Below, piece after piece: positions 19,215 through 27,636 of a DNA stretch of 64,000 bases. The notes beneath the pieces were generated by a model. That model ran no database searches. It saw only the letters and a program-made list of their open reading frames with translations, and was not told where the DNA came from. The stretch comes from Polyangium fumosum (GTDB taxonomy: Bacteria; Myxococcota_A; Polyangia; Polyangiales; Polyangiaceae): assembly GCF_005144585.1 (NCBI RefSeq), contig NZ_SSMQ01000039.1:1-64000 (forward strand), in the 5' to 3' direction. The stretch's first letter is position 1. The number at the start of each line of letters is the position of its first letter. Made by a program: the position numbers and the translations under genes.

Positions 19215-19748
19215 ATGGACGGATTGGGGTTCGAGCCCTTCGACACACCACTCGGTCGCGTGGTCGTGGCCTGGAGTCCGAGAGGCATCTTCGCGCTCGC
19301 ACTGCCAAGCGAACGAGAGGAGGAGACCATCACATGGATCACAGCGATCGCGCCCGGCGCCGTGCGCGTAGCCCCGCCCGCGTGGGTCCAGGACGTGATG
19401 CACCTCGTCGCCGCGCACCTCGGCGGCGCCCCCCAAGATTTTTCAAAGGTTCCCCTCGACCTCGAGCGCGTGTCACCGTTTTACCGGGCCGTCTACCAAG
19501 CCGCACAGGACATCCCGCCCGGCCAAACCGTCACCTACGGCGAGCTCGCCGCGCGCCTCGGCAAATCCCGCGCAGCCGCCCGCGCCGTCGGGCAAGCGCT
19601 CGCCAAAAACCCAATCCCGATCGTCGTGCCCTGCCACCGAATCCTAGGCGCCGCCGGAGCCGCCGTGGGGTTCTCCGCGCCAGGCGGCGTGCAGACGAAA
19701 GCACGGCTCCTCGCACTGGAAGGTGCGCGCGTGCCGCGGGCTCGGTAG
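19215..19748 (+). CDS. ogt: Methylated-DNA--protein-cysteine S-methyltransferase
   Basis: 177 aa from the ATG at 19215; the frame is open further upstream, but protein-like sequence begins at FEPFDTPLGRVVVAW. The C-terminal domain is diagnostic: SPFYRAVYQAAQDIPPGQTVTYGELAARLG, then the Arg finger and winged helix (RAAARAVGQALAKNPIPI), then active-site VPCHRILG and GGVQTKARLLALEG. It transfers O6-alkyl groups from guanine to its own Cys. It is a stand-alone transferase without an Ada regulatory domain. Structured repeat copy C begins about 27 nt after the stop. Confidence 0.95.
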   Translation: MDGLGFEPFDTPLGRVVVAWSPRGIFALALPSEREEETITWITAIAPGAVRVAPPAWVQDVMHLVAAHLGGAPQDFSKVPLDLERVSPFYRAVYQAAQDIPPGQTVTYGELAARLGKSRAAARAVGQALAKNPIPIVVPCHRILGAAGAAVGFSAPGGVQTKARLLALEGARVPRAR

Positions 19749-19774
19749 CCCTCCCCCCGTCGGGCTATGCGCAG

Positions 19775-20125
19775 GGCGTCGCGCCGGGGCGCTGCCCCGG
19801 GCCCCGCGGGGGCTGTCCGCCCCTCGACCCGGACCAGGCACGGCCTGGACCGAGGGTGGAAGAACTGCGCGATGCGCAGTTCTTCCAACGGGCCGGTGGC
19901 AAGACCATGGAGGTGGGTTCCAAGCTGGCGACGGGCACGTTGCCGGTAGAACCCGCAGCGCCGCGGTCTTGGCTGGAAGGGTCGTCGTCGGTCTTGACCC
20001 CGGCTGTTCGATGAACTGCGCTCCGCGCAGTTCATCGACCCCGGTCCAGGCCGTGCCTGGTCCGGGTCCAGGGGTGGACAACCCCTGGTGGGGCCTGGGG
20101 CAAAGCCCCAGCTCCGCGCCCCCGA
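19775..20125. repeat. Structured repeat copy C (complete, bipartite)
   Basis: About 350 bp, closely similar to copy B throughout. Left arm: CCGGGGC-GCT-GCCCCGG, CCAGGC-ACG-GCCTGG, then TGGAAGAACTGCGC-GAT-GCGCAGTTCTTCCA (19857-19887). The centre (19888-20007) keeps the aagaccatggaggtgggttc segment of copy B. Right arm: TCGATGAACTGCGC-TCC-GCGCAGTTCATCGA (20008-20038), CCAGGC-CGT-GCCTGG, CCAGGGGT-GGACA-ACCCCTGG, CTGGGGC-AAA-GCCCCAG. Stem bases that differ from copy B are matched by complementary changes. It lies between converging genes. Confidence 0.85.
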
Positions 20126-20146
20126 GACAGGGGCGTCGGCCGACGT

Positions 20147-20704
20147 TCAGGCCGGATGTGCTGTGCCGTTGAGCTCCGAGGGCTCGGGGGGGTCCTCGCT
20201 GCTCATCGTCGAGGGCCCGAGCTCCATGACGGGCGGCGCTGCCGGCGTCGCGTCGGGTGATGCGTCTGCCGGCGTCGCGTCCGTCGGCTCGGCGGCCGGC
20301 TCGGCGCTCGCCGCCTTTGCCTTCGGCGGGCGGCCGCGGCGCTTCGGCGTGTCCCCATTGGCCTCCCGGGAAGGCCCGGGCGGCGAGGACGTCGCGCCCG
20401 CGATCCGCGCGACCGAGTCCACCTTCGACCGAATGTCGGGGTGATCGTCGGCGTAGACGCGCGCATAGGCGAGCGCCTTTTGGGTCTTGCTCGACAGGGT
20501 CTCCTCGCTGTCCCGCAGCGCCGTGCGTGCTGCTTCGAGGGCCGCCTCCGCCTTGACCACGGCCTCGGTGTGGGTCCGGACCTCGGTGACCACCTGCTCG
20601 AGGATCGCCCGATCGACGCCGGGGAAGCTCACATGCGAGAGCTCGTTCGCGAACAGGTCCATGAGGGCCTGGACCGAAGGAGGAATGGGATCTGCCACGT
20701 CCAT
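20147..20704 (-). CDS. Small AT-hook-containing coiled-coil protein
   Basis: 185 aa from the ATG at 20704, with GGAG just upstream. Residues 1-90 are helical with a probable coiled coil (VTEVRTHTEAVVKAEAALEAARTALRDSEE in part). Residues about 120-130 carry KRRGRPPKAK, a canonical AT-hook (GRP flanked by basic residues). The remainder is an Ala/Pro/Asp-rich disordered tail with repeated (T/S)DATPAD units. The layout suggests a DNA-binding architectural protein; myxobacteria use such proteins (CarD-like), but no CarD domain is present. The partner is unknown. Confidence 0.7.
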   Translation of the reverse strand: MDVADPIPPSVQALMDLFANELSHVSFPGVDRAILEQVVTEVRTHTEAVVKAEAALEAARTALRDSEETLSSKTQKALAYARVYADDHPDIRSKVDSVARIAGATSSPPGPSREANGDTPKRRGRPPKAKAASAEPAAEPTDATPADASPDATPAAPPVMELGPSTMSSEDPPEPSELNGTAHPA

Positions 20705-20835
20705 CGTCGTCTCCGTTTGCCGTTGCGGGGCCGGGGCGCGCGCCCGGACCCTGCGCGATCCGCTCGGGCGGGTCGCTACCCCAGGTCGTGGCTGCTGTCT
20801 AGATGTACAGTGGCGGATCGATGGCGAGGGGGGGT

Positions 20836-21984
20836 TCAGGCTGCCGGAACGGGCCCGACGTACCGCGATGCCGGCCGGATGAGGCGCCCCGCTCGCCGCT
20901 GCTCCTCGACGTGCGCGCACCAGCCTGCCGCCCGCCCCACCGCGAAGGTCGGCGTGAAGAGCTCGCGCGGCAGGCCCACCGCGTCGAGCAGCACGGCCGT
21001 GTAGAACTCGACGTTCGCCTTGAGCGGCCGATCCGGGTGGCGCTCGGCGAGCAGCGCTTCGGCTGCGCGCTCGGTTGCCCGCGCGAGCGCGAGGCGCGCG
21101 CCCACGCTCCCGTCGCGCTCGAGCTCGCCGATGGCCCGCTCGAGCACCGCTGCCCGCGGGTCCCGCACCCGGTAGATCCGGTGCCCCATGCCCATGATGC
21201 GCCGGCCTGCCGCGAGCTCGGCTGCGACCCATGCCGCGGCGCGTGAGGGCTCGCCGATCCCGTCGAGCATGTCGAGCACGGGCCCTGGCGCTCCGCCGTG
21301 CAGCGGCCCCTTGAGCGCGCCGATGGCCGCGACGATCGCCGACACCCGATCCGAGCCCGTCGAGGCCACGACCCGCGCGGTGAACGTCGAGGCGTTCATC
21401 CCGTGATCGGCCACGGTCACGAGGTAGGCGTCGAGTGCCCGTGCGGCGGCTTCGGGCGCTGCCGCGCCGCGCACCATCCGCAGGAAGTCCGCCGCGTGCC
21501 CGCGTGCCTTGTCCGGGGCGATCGGCGCGTCCCCTGCCCGCCGCCGCGCCCACGCCGCCGCGAACGTCGCGACCGCGCCCGTGACGCGGGCAAGCTCGAT
21601 CCACGCAGGGCCCTCCGCCGCACGCCACGCCGCGCGCGCCCCGAAATGCGCCACGGCCGCCATGAGCGCTGCGCTTCCATCCTCGCCGACGAGCGTCTCG
21701 CCGAGCGACGGGATCTGCTCGAACGCGAGCGCGCGTCCCTCGGCGAGCGCGTCCGCGAGCGCGCCCCGGGTCGCCGCGTCTGGGAGCGCGCCCGTCCAGA
21801 GCAGCCCGCAGAGATCCTCGAAGCCGACCCGGCCCGCGAGCGCCTCGATGTCGTATCCGCCCACGACGAGCCTGCCCCGCTCGCCGTCGACCTCGCTCAA
21901 GGCCGTATCCGCCACGACGACTCCATCGAGCCCGCTCGCCTTCGTGGCCCCGTTTCGCGCCCCGTTCTGCGTTGCTTGGTCCAT
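20836..21984 (-). CDS. Citrate/2-methylcitrate synthase family protein
   Basis: 382 aa from the ATG at 21984, preceded by AAGGAGGAAACG. Citrate synthase landmarks: VVGGYDIEALAG near the N-terminus, substrate His in ADHGMNASTFTARV (about 193), LKGPLHGGAP, catalytic His in GMGHRIYRVRDPRA (about 268), and NVEFYTAVLLDAVGLP (about 320), where the usual catalytic Asp of NVDFY is Glu. TFAVGRAAGWCAHVEEQ supplies the C-terminal Arg and His pattern. It condenses an acyl-CoA with oxaloacetate; citrate versus methylcitrate cannot be decided. It is divergent from its paralogue at 22019, only 34 bp away. Confidence 0.88.
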   Translation of the reverse strand: MDQATQNGARNGATKASGLDGVVVADTALSEVDGERGRLVVGGYDIEALAGRVGFEDLCGLLWTGALPDAATRGALADALAEGRALAFEQIPSLGETLVGEDGSAALMAAVAHFGARAAWRAAEGPAWIELARVTGAVATFAAAWARRRAGDAPIAPDKARGHAADFLRMVRGAAAPEAAARALDAYLVTVADHGMNASTFTARVVASTGSDRVSAIVAAIGALKGPLHGGAPGPVLDMLDGIGEPSRAAAWVAAELAAGRRIMGMGHRIYRVRDPRAAVLERAIGELERDGSVGARLALARATERAAEALLAERHPDRPLKANVEFYTAVLLDAVGLPRELFTPTFAVGRAAGWCAHVEEQRRAGRLIRPASRYVGPVPAA

Positions 21985-21998
21985 CGTTTCCTCCTTGG

Positions 21999-22075
21999 TT
22001 GATGCTATCCTTGATGTCGTGAGCAACGTTGATCAACATGGATTGATCAATCCACCCACTGGATTCGACAATCAA
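21999..22075. promoter_or_regulatory. Shared control region with five TTGAT half-sites
   Basis: TTGAT occurs at 21999 and 22011. Two perfect 8 bp palindromes TTGATCAA occur at 22029-22036 and 22043-22050 (centres 14 bp apart). A reverse half-site ATCAA lies at 22071. The sites lie between the two divergent citrate-synthase-family genes and run into the first codons of the plus-strand gene if its GTG at 22019 is the start. This looks like an operator for a dimeric regulator; the DNA-binding domain of the adjacent gene product is the obvious candidate. Confidence 0.6.
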
Positions 22076-23302
22076 CCTGGCAACCTCCTGTCCGGGCCGG
22101 AGGCCGCCGCGCTGCTCGGGGTGAAACGCGAGACGCTGTACGCGTACGCGAGCCGCGGCCTCGTCCGCAGCGTGCCCAGCGAAGGCGGCCGGAGCCGCCT
22201 CTACGTGCGCGAGGACCTCGAACGGCTGAAGGCCCGGAGCGACGCGCGCCGCGGGCACGGCCCGGTCGCCGCGTCCGCCTTGCGCTGGGGCGAGCCCGTC
22301 CTCTCCTCCACGATCACCACCATCGGCCCCGAGGGCCCGCGCTACCGCGGCCACGCCGCGACCGCCCTCGCCGCGTCCGGCGTGCCCTTCGAATCCGTCG
22401 CCGAATTGCTCTGGACCGGCGCGCGGCCCGACGAACGCCCCACCTGGACGCTGCCGCAAGATCCCGCGCTGCCCGCCGCCCGCCTCGCCGACCTCGTCCC
22501 CGAAGGCGCCCCGCCCCTCGCTACGCTCGCCCTCGCCGTCCCGGCCCTGGCCGCGCGGGATCCCCTACGCTTCGCTGCCACCGAGGAGGCCGAGCTGCCC
22601 CGCGCCCGCGCCTTGATCCGCCGCCTCGCCGCGCTCTCGGCCCTGCCAGCAGGCGCGCGCCGCGCCAAGGGCGCGCTCGCCGAGCCCACGATCGCACGCG
22701 CGCTGCTCGTCGCCCTCGGCGGCAAGAGGTCCGACCGCGCCGAAGCCGCCCTCGAACAAGCGCTCGTCCTGCTCGCCGATCACGAGCTCGCCACCTCGAC
22801 CTTCGCCGTCCGCGTGACGGCCTCGACGGGGGCCGATCTCTACGCCTGCGTGAGCGCCGGGATCGCCGCGGTCTCCGGCCCCAAGCACGGCGGCGCCTGC
22901 GACCGCATCGAGGCCGTCGTCGCCGAGGTCGGGCGGCCCGAACGAGCCCGCGCCGTCGTCGCCGCCCGCGCCCGCCGCGGCGACACGGTCCTCGAGCTCG
23001 GACACCCGTTTTACCCCGACGGCGACCCCCGCACCCCGCCCCTGCTCACGGCCGCGCGCGCGGAAGCGCCTCGAAAGACCAGCGTCGCCGCCCTGTTCGC
23101 GCTGCTCGACGCGACGAAGGAAGCCGGCCATCCGCCCCCGTCCGTGGACGTCGGCCTCGTCGCGCTTTGCCTCGCCCTCGGCTTGCCGCCGGGCGCGGCC
23201 ACGACGATCTTCGCGATCGGCCGGCTCGCCGGCTGGATCGCCCACGCCCTCGAACAACGCAGGGATCCTGCGCTCTTGCGCCCGCGCTCGATCGCGTCAT
23301 GA
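22019..23302 (+). CDS. Citrate-synthase-family protein with N-terminal helix-turn-helix
   Basis: 427 aa from a GTG at 22019; no strong ribosome binding site, and TTG at 22043 is an alternative. Residues about 25-70 (LSGPEAAALLGVKRETLYAYASRGLV, then YVREDLERLKAR) are an excisionase/MerR-type winged helix. Residues 85-427 are citrate-synthase-like: WTGARPDE, LADHELATSTFAVRVTAST, VSGPKHGGACDR, LELGHPFYPDGDPRTPP, SVDVGLVALCLALGLP and FAIGRLAGWIAHALEQ. Both His sites and an Asp are in place, but several neighbours differ from active enzymes, so catalysis, metabolite sensing or both are possible. It overlaps the converging gene at 23297 by 6 nt (TCATGA). Confidence 0.82.
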   Translation: MSNVDQHGLINPPTGFDNQPGNLLSGPEAAALLGVKRETLYAYASRGLVRSVPSEGGRSRLYVREDLERLKARSDARRGHGPVAASALRWGEPVLSSTITTIGPEGPRYRGHAATALAASGVPFESVAELLWTGARPDERPTWTLPQDPALPAARLADLVPEGAPPLATLALAVPALAARDPLRFAATEEAELPRARALIRRLAALSALPAGARRAKGALAEPTIARALLVALGGKRSDRAEAALEQALVLLADHELATSTFAVRVTASTGADLYACVSAGIAAVSGPKHGGACDRIEAVVAEVGRPERARAVVAARARRGDTVLELGHPFYPDGDPRTPPLLTAARAEAPRKTSVAALFALLDATKEAGHPPPSVDVGLVALCLALGLPPGAATTIFAIGRLAGWIAHALEQRRDPALLRPRSIAS

Positions 23303-23986
23303 CGCGCGGGCGATCGCACGCCCTCGCGCCGCGACGTGCGCCTCGAACCAGTGCCCCGCGAGATCCGCGACCTGGTCGAGCGCCCCCGGCTCCTCGAAAA
23401 GGTGCGTCGCCCGCGGGACGATGATGATCTCCCGCTCGCAGCGGAGATCCTCGAACGCCTGCTGGTTCAGATCGATCACCAGCGTATCCGCCCCGCCCAC
23501 GATGAGCAGCGTCGGCGCCTGGACCCGCGGCAGCGCTCCGCCCGCGAGATCGGGCCGCCCGCCGCGCGAGACCACCGCCTGCACCTCCGCCGGCCGCTCC
23601 GCCGCGGCCACGAGCGCCGCCGCCGCCCCCGTGCTCGCCCCGAAGAGCCCGATGCCGAGGCCCGCCGTCGACGACGCCCGGCCGAGCCAATCGACGACGC
23701 TCGCGACCCGCCGCGCGAGCAGGCCGATGTCGAACCGCACCTCGGCCGTCCGGAGGTCCACGGCCTCCTCCTCGACCGTCAGCAGGTCCACGAGCAACGT
23801 CGCGAACCCGCGCGCCCGCAAGCTCGCTGCGACGTGGCGATTGCGCTGACTGAACCGGCTCGACCCGCTCCCGTGGGCGAACAGCACCACGCCCTTCGGC
23901 GCCGCCGGCATCCCGAGATCCCCGTTCAGCATCACGCCGTCTGCCGGCATGCAGACCGGCGACGTCTCCGCTCGCTCGTTCACCAT
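23297..23986 (-). CDS. Dienelactone-hydrolase-like alpha/beta hydrolase
   Basis: 229 aa from the ATG at 23986. Features in order: GVVLFAHGSGSSRFSQRNR (oxyanion-loop region), LLVDLLTVEEEAVD, LGIGLFGASTGAAAAL with nucleophile Ser in GASTG, TLLIVGGADTLV with the acid Asp, and VPRATHLFEEPGA with the catalytic His. This pattern, with HGSGSSR and GASTGAAAAL, is typical of the DeoC/phosphoribosyltransferase-associated and dienelactone hydrolase family hydrolases. Substrate unknown. The kup gene, also minus strand, ends 65 nt further along. Confidence 0.85.
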   Translation of the reverse strand: MVNERAETSPVCMPADGVMLNGDLGMPAAPKGVVLFAHGSGSSRFSQRNRHVAASLRARGFATLLVDLLTVEEEAVDLRTAEVRFDIGLLARRVASVVDWLGRASSTAGLGIGLFGASTGAAAALVAAAERPAEVQAVVSRGGRPDLAGGALPRVQAPTLLIVGGADTLVIDLNQQAFEDLRCEREIIIVPRATHLFEEPGALDQVADLAGHWFEAHVAARGRAIARAS

Positions 23987-24050
23987 GATCCGCGCCCTCC
24001 CCGTGCTCCCTCGGGCATCGGGCAGAGACCCCGCCGGCGGTAGCGGTCCG

Positions 24051-26075
24051 TCAGAGGTCGATCTGCATGCCGAGCTCGACGACCCGGCCCGGCGGCAGGC
24101 CGAAGTACGCCGTGGCGGGGCGCGCGTTGCGGGAAATGAAGGCGAAGAGGTCCTTGCGCCATTTCCACATCTTCGAGCGGCCCGTCGGCAGGAGCGTCTC
24201 GCGGCCGAGGTAATAACTCGTGCGCTGGAGCTCGATCGAGAGCCCTTGCTCCTTACAGGCGGCGAGCAGGCTCGGCACGTGCGGGGTCTGCATGAAGCCG
24301 TAGCGGGCACAGACCCGGTAAAACCCGTGGCCCTTGTGCTCGACGGTCACGCGCTGCTCGGGCGGGATCTCGGGGACGCGCTCGTTCGCGATGGAGAGCA
24401 GGACGACCTGCTGGTGCAAGACCTGGTTGTGCTTGAAATGGTGGAGCAGGACGGGCGGCGTGCCATTCGGGTTCGAGGCCATGAAGACGGCCGTGCCCCG
24501 CACGCGGTGAGGCTTCGTGCGCTCGACGTCCTCGAGGAACAATTCGAGCGGCAGGATGCCCTCCTTGAAGGACTCGGCCAGGATCCGGCGGCCCGATTTC
24601 CAGGTCGTCATGATCGTGAAGATCACGAGCGCCATGGCCACGGGGAACCAGCCGCCCTGGAAGAACTTGGCCGCGTTTGCCGAGAAAAACGAGAGATCGA
24701 TGGCCAGGAAGACGGCGACGGGCGGTAGCGCCTTCCAGAGCGGCCAGCCCCAGCGCTTCGTGACGACCACGAAATACACCGTCGTGGTGATGGTCATCGT
24801 GGCCGTGACCGCGATGCCGTAGGCCGCCGCGAGCGAGGTCGAGGTGCGGAACGTGAAGACGAGGAGAATGCAGGCCACGAGGAGCGCGCGGTTGATCTCG
24901 GGGATGTAGATCTGCCCCTCGGTGTCCTTCGAGGTGTGGACGATCGTCACGCGCGGAAAATAGCCGAGCTGCACGGCCTGCTGGGTGAGCGAAAAGGCGC
25001 CCGAGATGAGCGCCTGCGAGGCGACGATCGTGGCGCCCGTGGCAATGGCGACCGTCGGATAGAGGGCCCAGGACGGGACGAGGCCATAAAAAGGGTTCGT
25101 CGCGCCCTCGGGGTGCTGGAGCAGATATGCGCCCTGGCCGAAGTAATTGAGCAGGAGCGCGGGCCAGACGATCACGAACCAGACCCGGCGGATCGGCCCG
25201 CGGCCGAAATGGCCCATGTCCGCATAAAGCGCCTCGCAGCCCGTGATGCAAAGGACGACGGCGCCGAGGAGCAAGAAGCCGTGGCTCCGGTGTTCCAGGA
25301 AAAACGTCACGGCGTGCCGCGGATCCACGGCGGAGAGCACGCTCGGATGGGTCAGGACCCACCGGGCGCCCAGGGCGGCAATGGTGACGAACCAGACGAG
25401 CGTGACGCTGCCGAAAACATTGCCGATGCCCCCGGTGCCGCGCTTCTGCACGAGGAAAAGCGCGAGCAGGATGATCACCGTGAGCGGCACGACGACGTGC
25501 TTCAAGGGCTCGTACGCGACTTCGAGGCCCTCCATGGCCGAGAGGACCGAGATCGCGGGCGTGATGACGCCCTCGCCATAAAGGAGCGACGCTCCGAGGA
25601 GGACGAGCAAAACGAGCGGCCCCGTCCCCGGGCCCTTGCGCGTCGGCACGAGCGCGAGCAGGGCCATGATCCCGCCCGAGCCCTGGTTGTCGGCGCGAAG
25701 GACGAACGTGAGGTATTTCACCGTCACGACCATCAGGAGCGACCAGAAGACCAGGGAGAGGATGCCGAGGATGTTCGCCGGCGTGGGCGCGATGTGATGC
25801 GGGCTCTCCGGACTGAAGCACTCCTTGATGGCGTAGAGCGGGCTCGTGCCGATGTCCCCGAAGACGACGCCGAGGGCGCCGAGGAGCAAGGCCCAGCGCG
25901 CGCCCGGGGTCGTTGCGCCGTGCGCTCCGGCGCCGTGGGTCGCGGTCGCGGCGGCCATCGTCCGCGCGCTGGCTGGTGGCGCGTTTCCGGGCGCGCTTGC
26001 GTCTGGGACCGGGCTGCCCCCGTCCGCGGCGGGTGCCTCGGTGGAGGGGAGCGTCCCCGCTTGGTCTTCCGTCAT
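24051..26075 (-). CDS. kup: Low-affinity potassium transporter Kup
   Basis: 674 aa from the ATG at 26075. An Ala/Pro-rich N-terminal tail of about 58 residues precedes the family hallmark GALGVVFGDIGTSPLYAIKE (73-82 core). Further Kup motifs: ADNQGSGGIMALLAL, GASLLYGEGVITPAISVLSAMEGL, CEALYADMGHFGRGPIR, LNYFGQGAYLL. Twelve membrane helices are followed by a cytosolic domain (about 520-674) ending in VVELGMQIDL. It imports K+ with H+. It is about 50 residues longer than the E. coli protein because of the N-terminal tail. It diverges from fluC. Confidence 0.97.
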   Translation of the reverse strand: MTEDQAGTLPSTEAPAADGGSPVPDASAPGNAPPASARTMAAATATHGAGAHGATTPGARWALLLGALGVVFGDIGTSPLYAIKECFSPESPHHIAPTPANILGILSLVFWSLLMVVTVKYLTFVLRADNQGSGGIMALLALVPTRKGPGTGPLVLLVLLGASLLYGEGVITPAISVLSAMEGLEVAYEPLKHVVVPLTVIILLALFLVQKRGTGGIGNVFGSVTLVWFVTIAALGARWVLTHPSVLSAVDPRHAVTFFLEHRSHGFLLLGAVVLCITGCEALYADMGHFGRGPIRRVWFVIVWPALLLNYFGQGAYLLQHPEGATNPFYGLVPSWALYPTVAIATGATIVASQALISGAFSLTQQAVQLGYFPRVTIVHTSKDTEGQIYIPEINRALLVACILLVFTFRTSTSLAAAYGIAVTATMTITTTVYFVVVTKRWGWPLWKALPPVAVFLAIDLSFFSANAAKFFQGGWFPVAMALVIFTIMTTWKSGRRILAESFKEGILPLELFLEDVERTKPHRVRGTAVFMASNPNGTPPVLLHHFKHNQVLHQQVVLLSIANERVPEIPPEQRVTVEHKGHGFYRVCARYGFMQTPHVPSLLAACKEQGLSIELQRTSYYLGRETLLPTGRSKMWKWRKDLFAFISRNARPATAYFGLPPGRVVELGMQIDL

Positions 26076-26198
26076 GGCGCGCGGATGGTACCCCATCCCG
26101 GGAGAGAGGCGAGGCGGGGCCGGCCGCGCCGGGAGGCTTGACCACGAGGACGGCGTGGACTTTTGTAGAGCGATGCCGGCTCGGAGGCGCGCGCACCG

Positions 26199-26585
26199 AT
26201 GGGGATGAAGCTCGTATGGGTCTGCGTCGGCGGGGCCATCGGCTCGGGGGCGCGGTTCCTCGTGACGACCTGGTCCCTCACGCGGTACGGCTCTGCGTTT
26301 CCCTACGGGACCCTCGCCGTCAACGTCCTCGGCTCGTTCCTGCTCGCGCTCCTCTTCCAGCTCTCCCGGAGCGCCACGTGGCTCGGACCCACGCTGCAGG
26401 TCGCGCTCGGGGCGGGTTTTTTGGGCGGATTCACGACGTACTCCACGTTCAACCTGGAGGTCGTCCAGTACGTACAGAACGAGCAGCCCCGCCTCGCCGC
26501 GCTGTATGGCACCGCGACGCTCGTCGGTTGCCTCTGCGCCGGGTTCGTCGGGATGCACCTCGGGCGGCTCCCCGGTTCGCGCTGA
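26199..26585 (+). CDS. crcB: Fluoride channel FluC (CrcB)
   Basis: 128 aa with four hydrophobic helices. Family motifs: GGAIGSGARF (helix 1), FPYGTLAVNVLGSFLLALL (Asn of the pore) and GFLGGFTTYSTFN (the TTFS-type fluoride/Na+ region). A GGAGG box lies 10-14 nt upstream of the ATG. It exports fluoride passively as a dual-topology dimer. A fluoride riboswitch was looked for upstream and not found. Confidence 0.95.
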   Translation: MGMKLVWVCVGGAIGSGARFLVTTWSLTRYGSAFPYGTLAVNVLGSFLLALLFQLSRSATWLGPTLQVALGAGFLGGFTTYSTFNLEVVQYVQNEQPRLAALYGTATLVGCLCAGFVGMHLGRLPGSR

Positions 26586-26634
26586 CCGGTCGCGAAAAAC
26601 TTCGAATCCGCGGTCCCTGGAGACATCCCTCGTC

Positions 26635-27585
26635 GTGAGCACGACGACGAGGCAACACGGGCAAGGCTGGTTCGGTGAACCAGCCATCGAACATGACCGA
26701 GATTCCAGCGAACGCCTGGGGCACGACAGGGCCGCAGGGGCACGGTTCCTGAGCACGCACCGGCACCGTCGCAGGTTCAACGTCGTGGGGCCCTGCCACG
26801 ATGAGCTGCATTACATGCTGAACGCGAGCACGCGGCTCGTGGAGGTGCCGGACCTGGTGGCGCGCGGGGCGTACGTGGTGGTGCACGCGCCGCGGCTGCA
26901 TGGGCGAACGACGTGGCTGCGGGGGCTCGCGGCTGGGCTCGCGGAGGGCGGCGCGTGGGCCGTGGTGCGGGCCTCCTGCCGGCCGAGGGGTGGCGCCGCG
27001 GAGGGGGCGTCGGGCGAGCGTGCGCTGCTCGAGGCGATCGCGCGGGCGGCCGGGGAGCAGCTCCCGGCGCCGCTGCGGCCTCCGCCGTGGCCCCCTTCGT
27101 ACGACGTGCGGTTCGCGGGCGTCGTGCTCTCGGCGTGGGCGCGGGCGTGCCCGCGGCCGCTCGTCCTGCTGCTCGACGACGTGGATCTCCTGCCGCGCGA
27201 GACCCGCGCGAGCCTGCTCACGCAGATGCGGGCGACGTACGAGGCGCGGCCTCGCGCGGCGCCGTGGTCGGTCGTGTTTTGCGGCTCCGAGGAGGTGCAG
27301 GCCTCGGCCGTGGAGCTGCTCGGGCCCGGGTCGACGTCGCTCCGCCTGCCCGATTTCACGGCTGCGCAGGTGGCCACGCTCTGCGCGGAGCACACGGAGG
27401 AGACGGGGCAGCCGTTCCGGGACGAGGCTGTGGCGCAAATCGCCGCGATCTCGGGCGGGCACCCGTGGGTCGTGAACGTCCTTGCGCGCGAGATCGTGGA
27501 GAAGCTACGCCCGCCGCTCCGGCAGCCGATCACCGCCGTGCATGTGCGCACGGCCGCCGAGCGGCTGCGAGGCGCGTGGGTCTGA
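26635..27585 (+). CDS. AAA-like ATPase-fold protein with altered Walker A
   Basis: 316 aa from a GTG at 26635; the start is uncertain (the frame opens further upstream inside fluC, and an ATG at 26812 is also possible). It begins with RRFNVVGPCHDELHYML, like the lead-in FNxxGPC...HYMLP of a family of STAND/AAA-like ATPases. Walker A reads HAPRLHGRTTWL, with Arg where the catalytic Lys of GKT is expected. Walker B is PLVLLLDDVDLL, followed by a sensor-like VVFCGSEEVQ and a lid helix FTAAQVATLCAEH. It may be a non-hydrolysing or weak ATPase. Role unknown. Confidence 0.65.
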   Translation: MSTTTRQHGQGWFGEPAIEHDRDSSERLGHDRAAGARFLSTHRHRRRFNVVGPCHDELHYMLNASTRLVEVPDLVARGAYVVVHAPRLHGRTTWLRGLAAGLAEGGAWAVVRASCRPRGGAAEGASGERALLEAIARAAGEQLPAPLRPPPWPPSYDVRFAGVVLSAWARACPRPLVLLLDDVDLLPRETRASLLTQMRATYEARPRAAPWSVVFCGSEEVQASAVELLGPGSTSLRLPDFTAAQVATLCAEHTEETGQPFRDEAVAQIAAISGGHPWVVNVLAREIVEKLRPPLRQPITAVHVRTAAERLRGAWV

Positions 27586-27636
27586 GCGGGTGTTTGCTTC
27601 CCGTGCGGGTGCCGCTCGGGCACAATCCGGCAGTTC

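Noticed and set aside
20836-21984. Inactivated citrate synthase because of Glu in NVEFY
   Set aside because: Glu at this position, with the rest of the active site intact, occurs in recognised members of the family, so loss of function cannot be claimed.
26090-26198. Fluoride riboswitch ahead of fluC
   Set aside because: The conserved riboswitch core and pseudoknot arms could not be placed in the 123 bp between kup and fluC.
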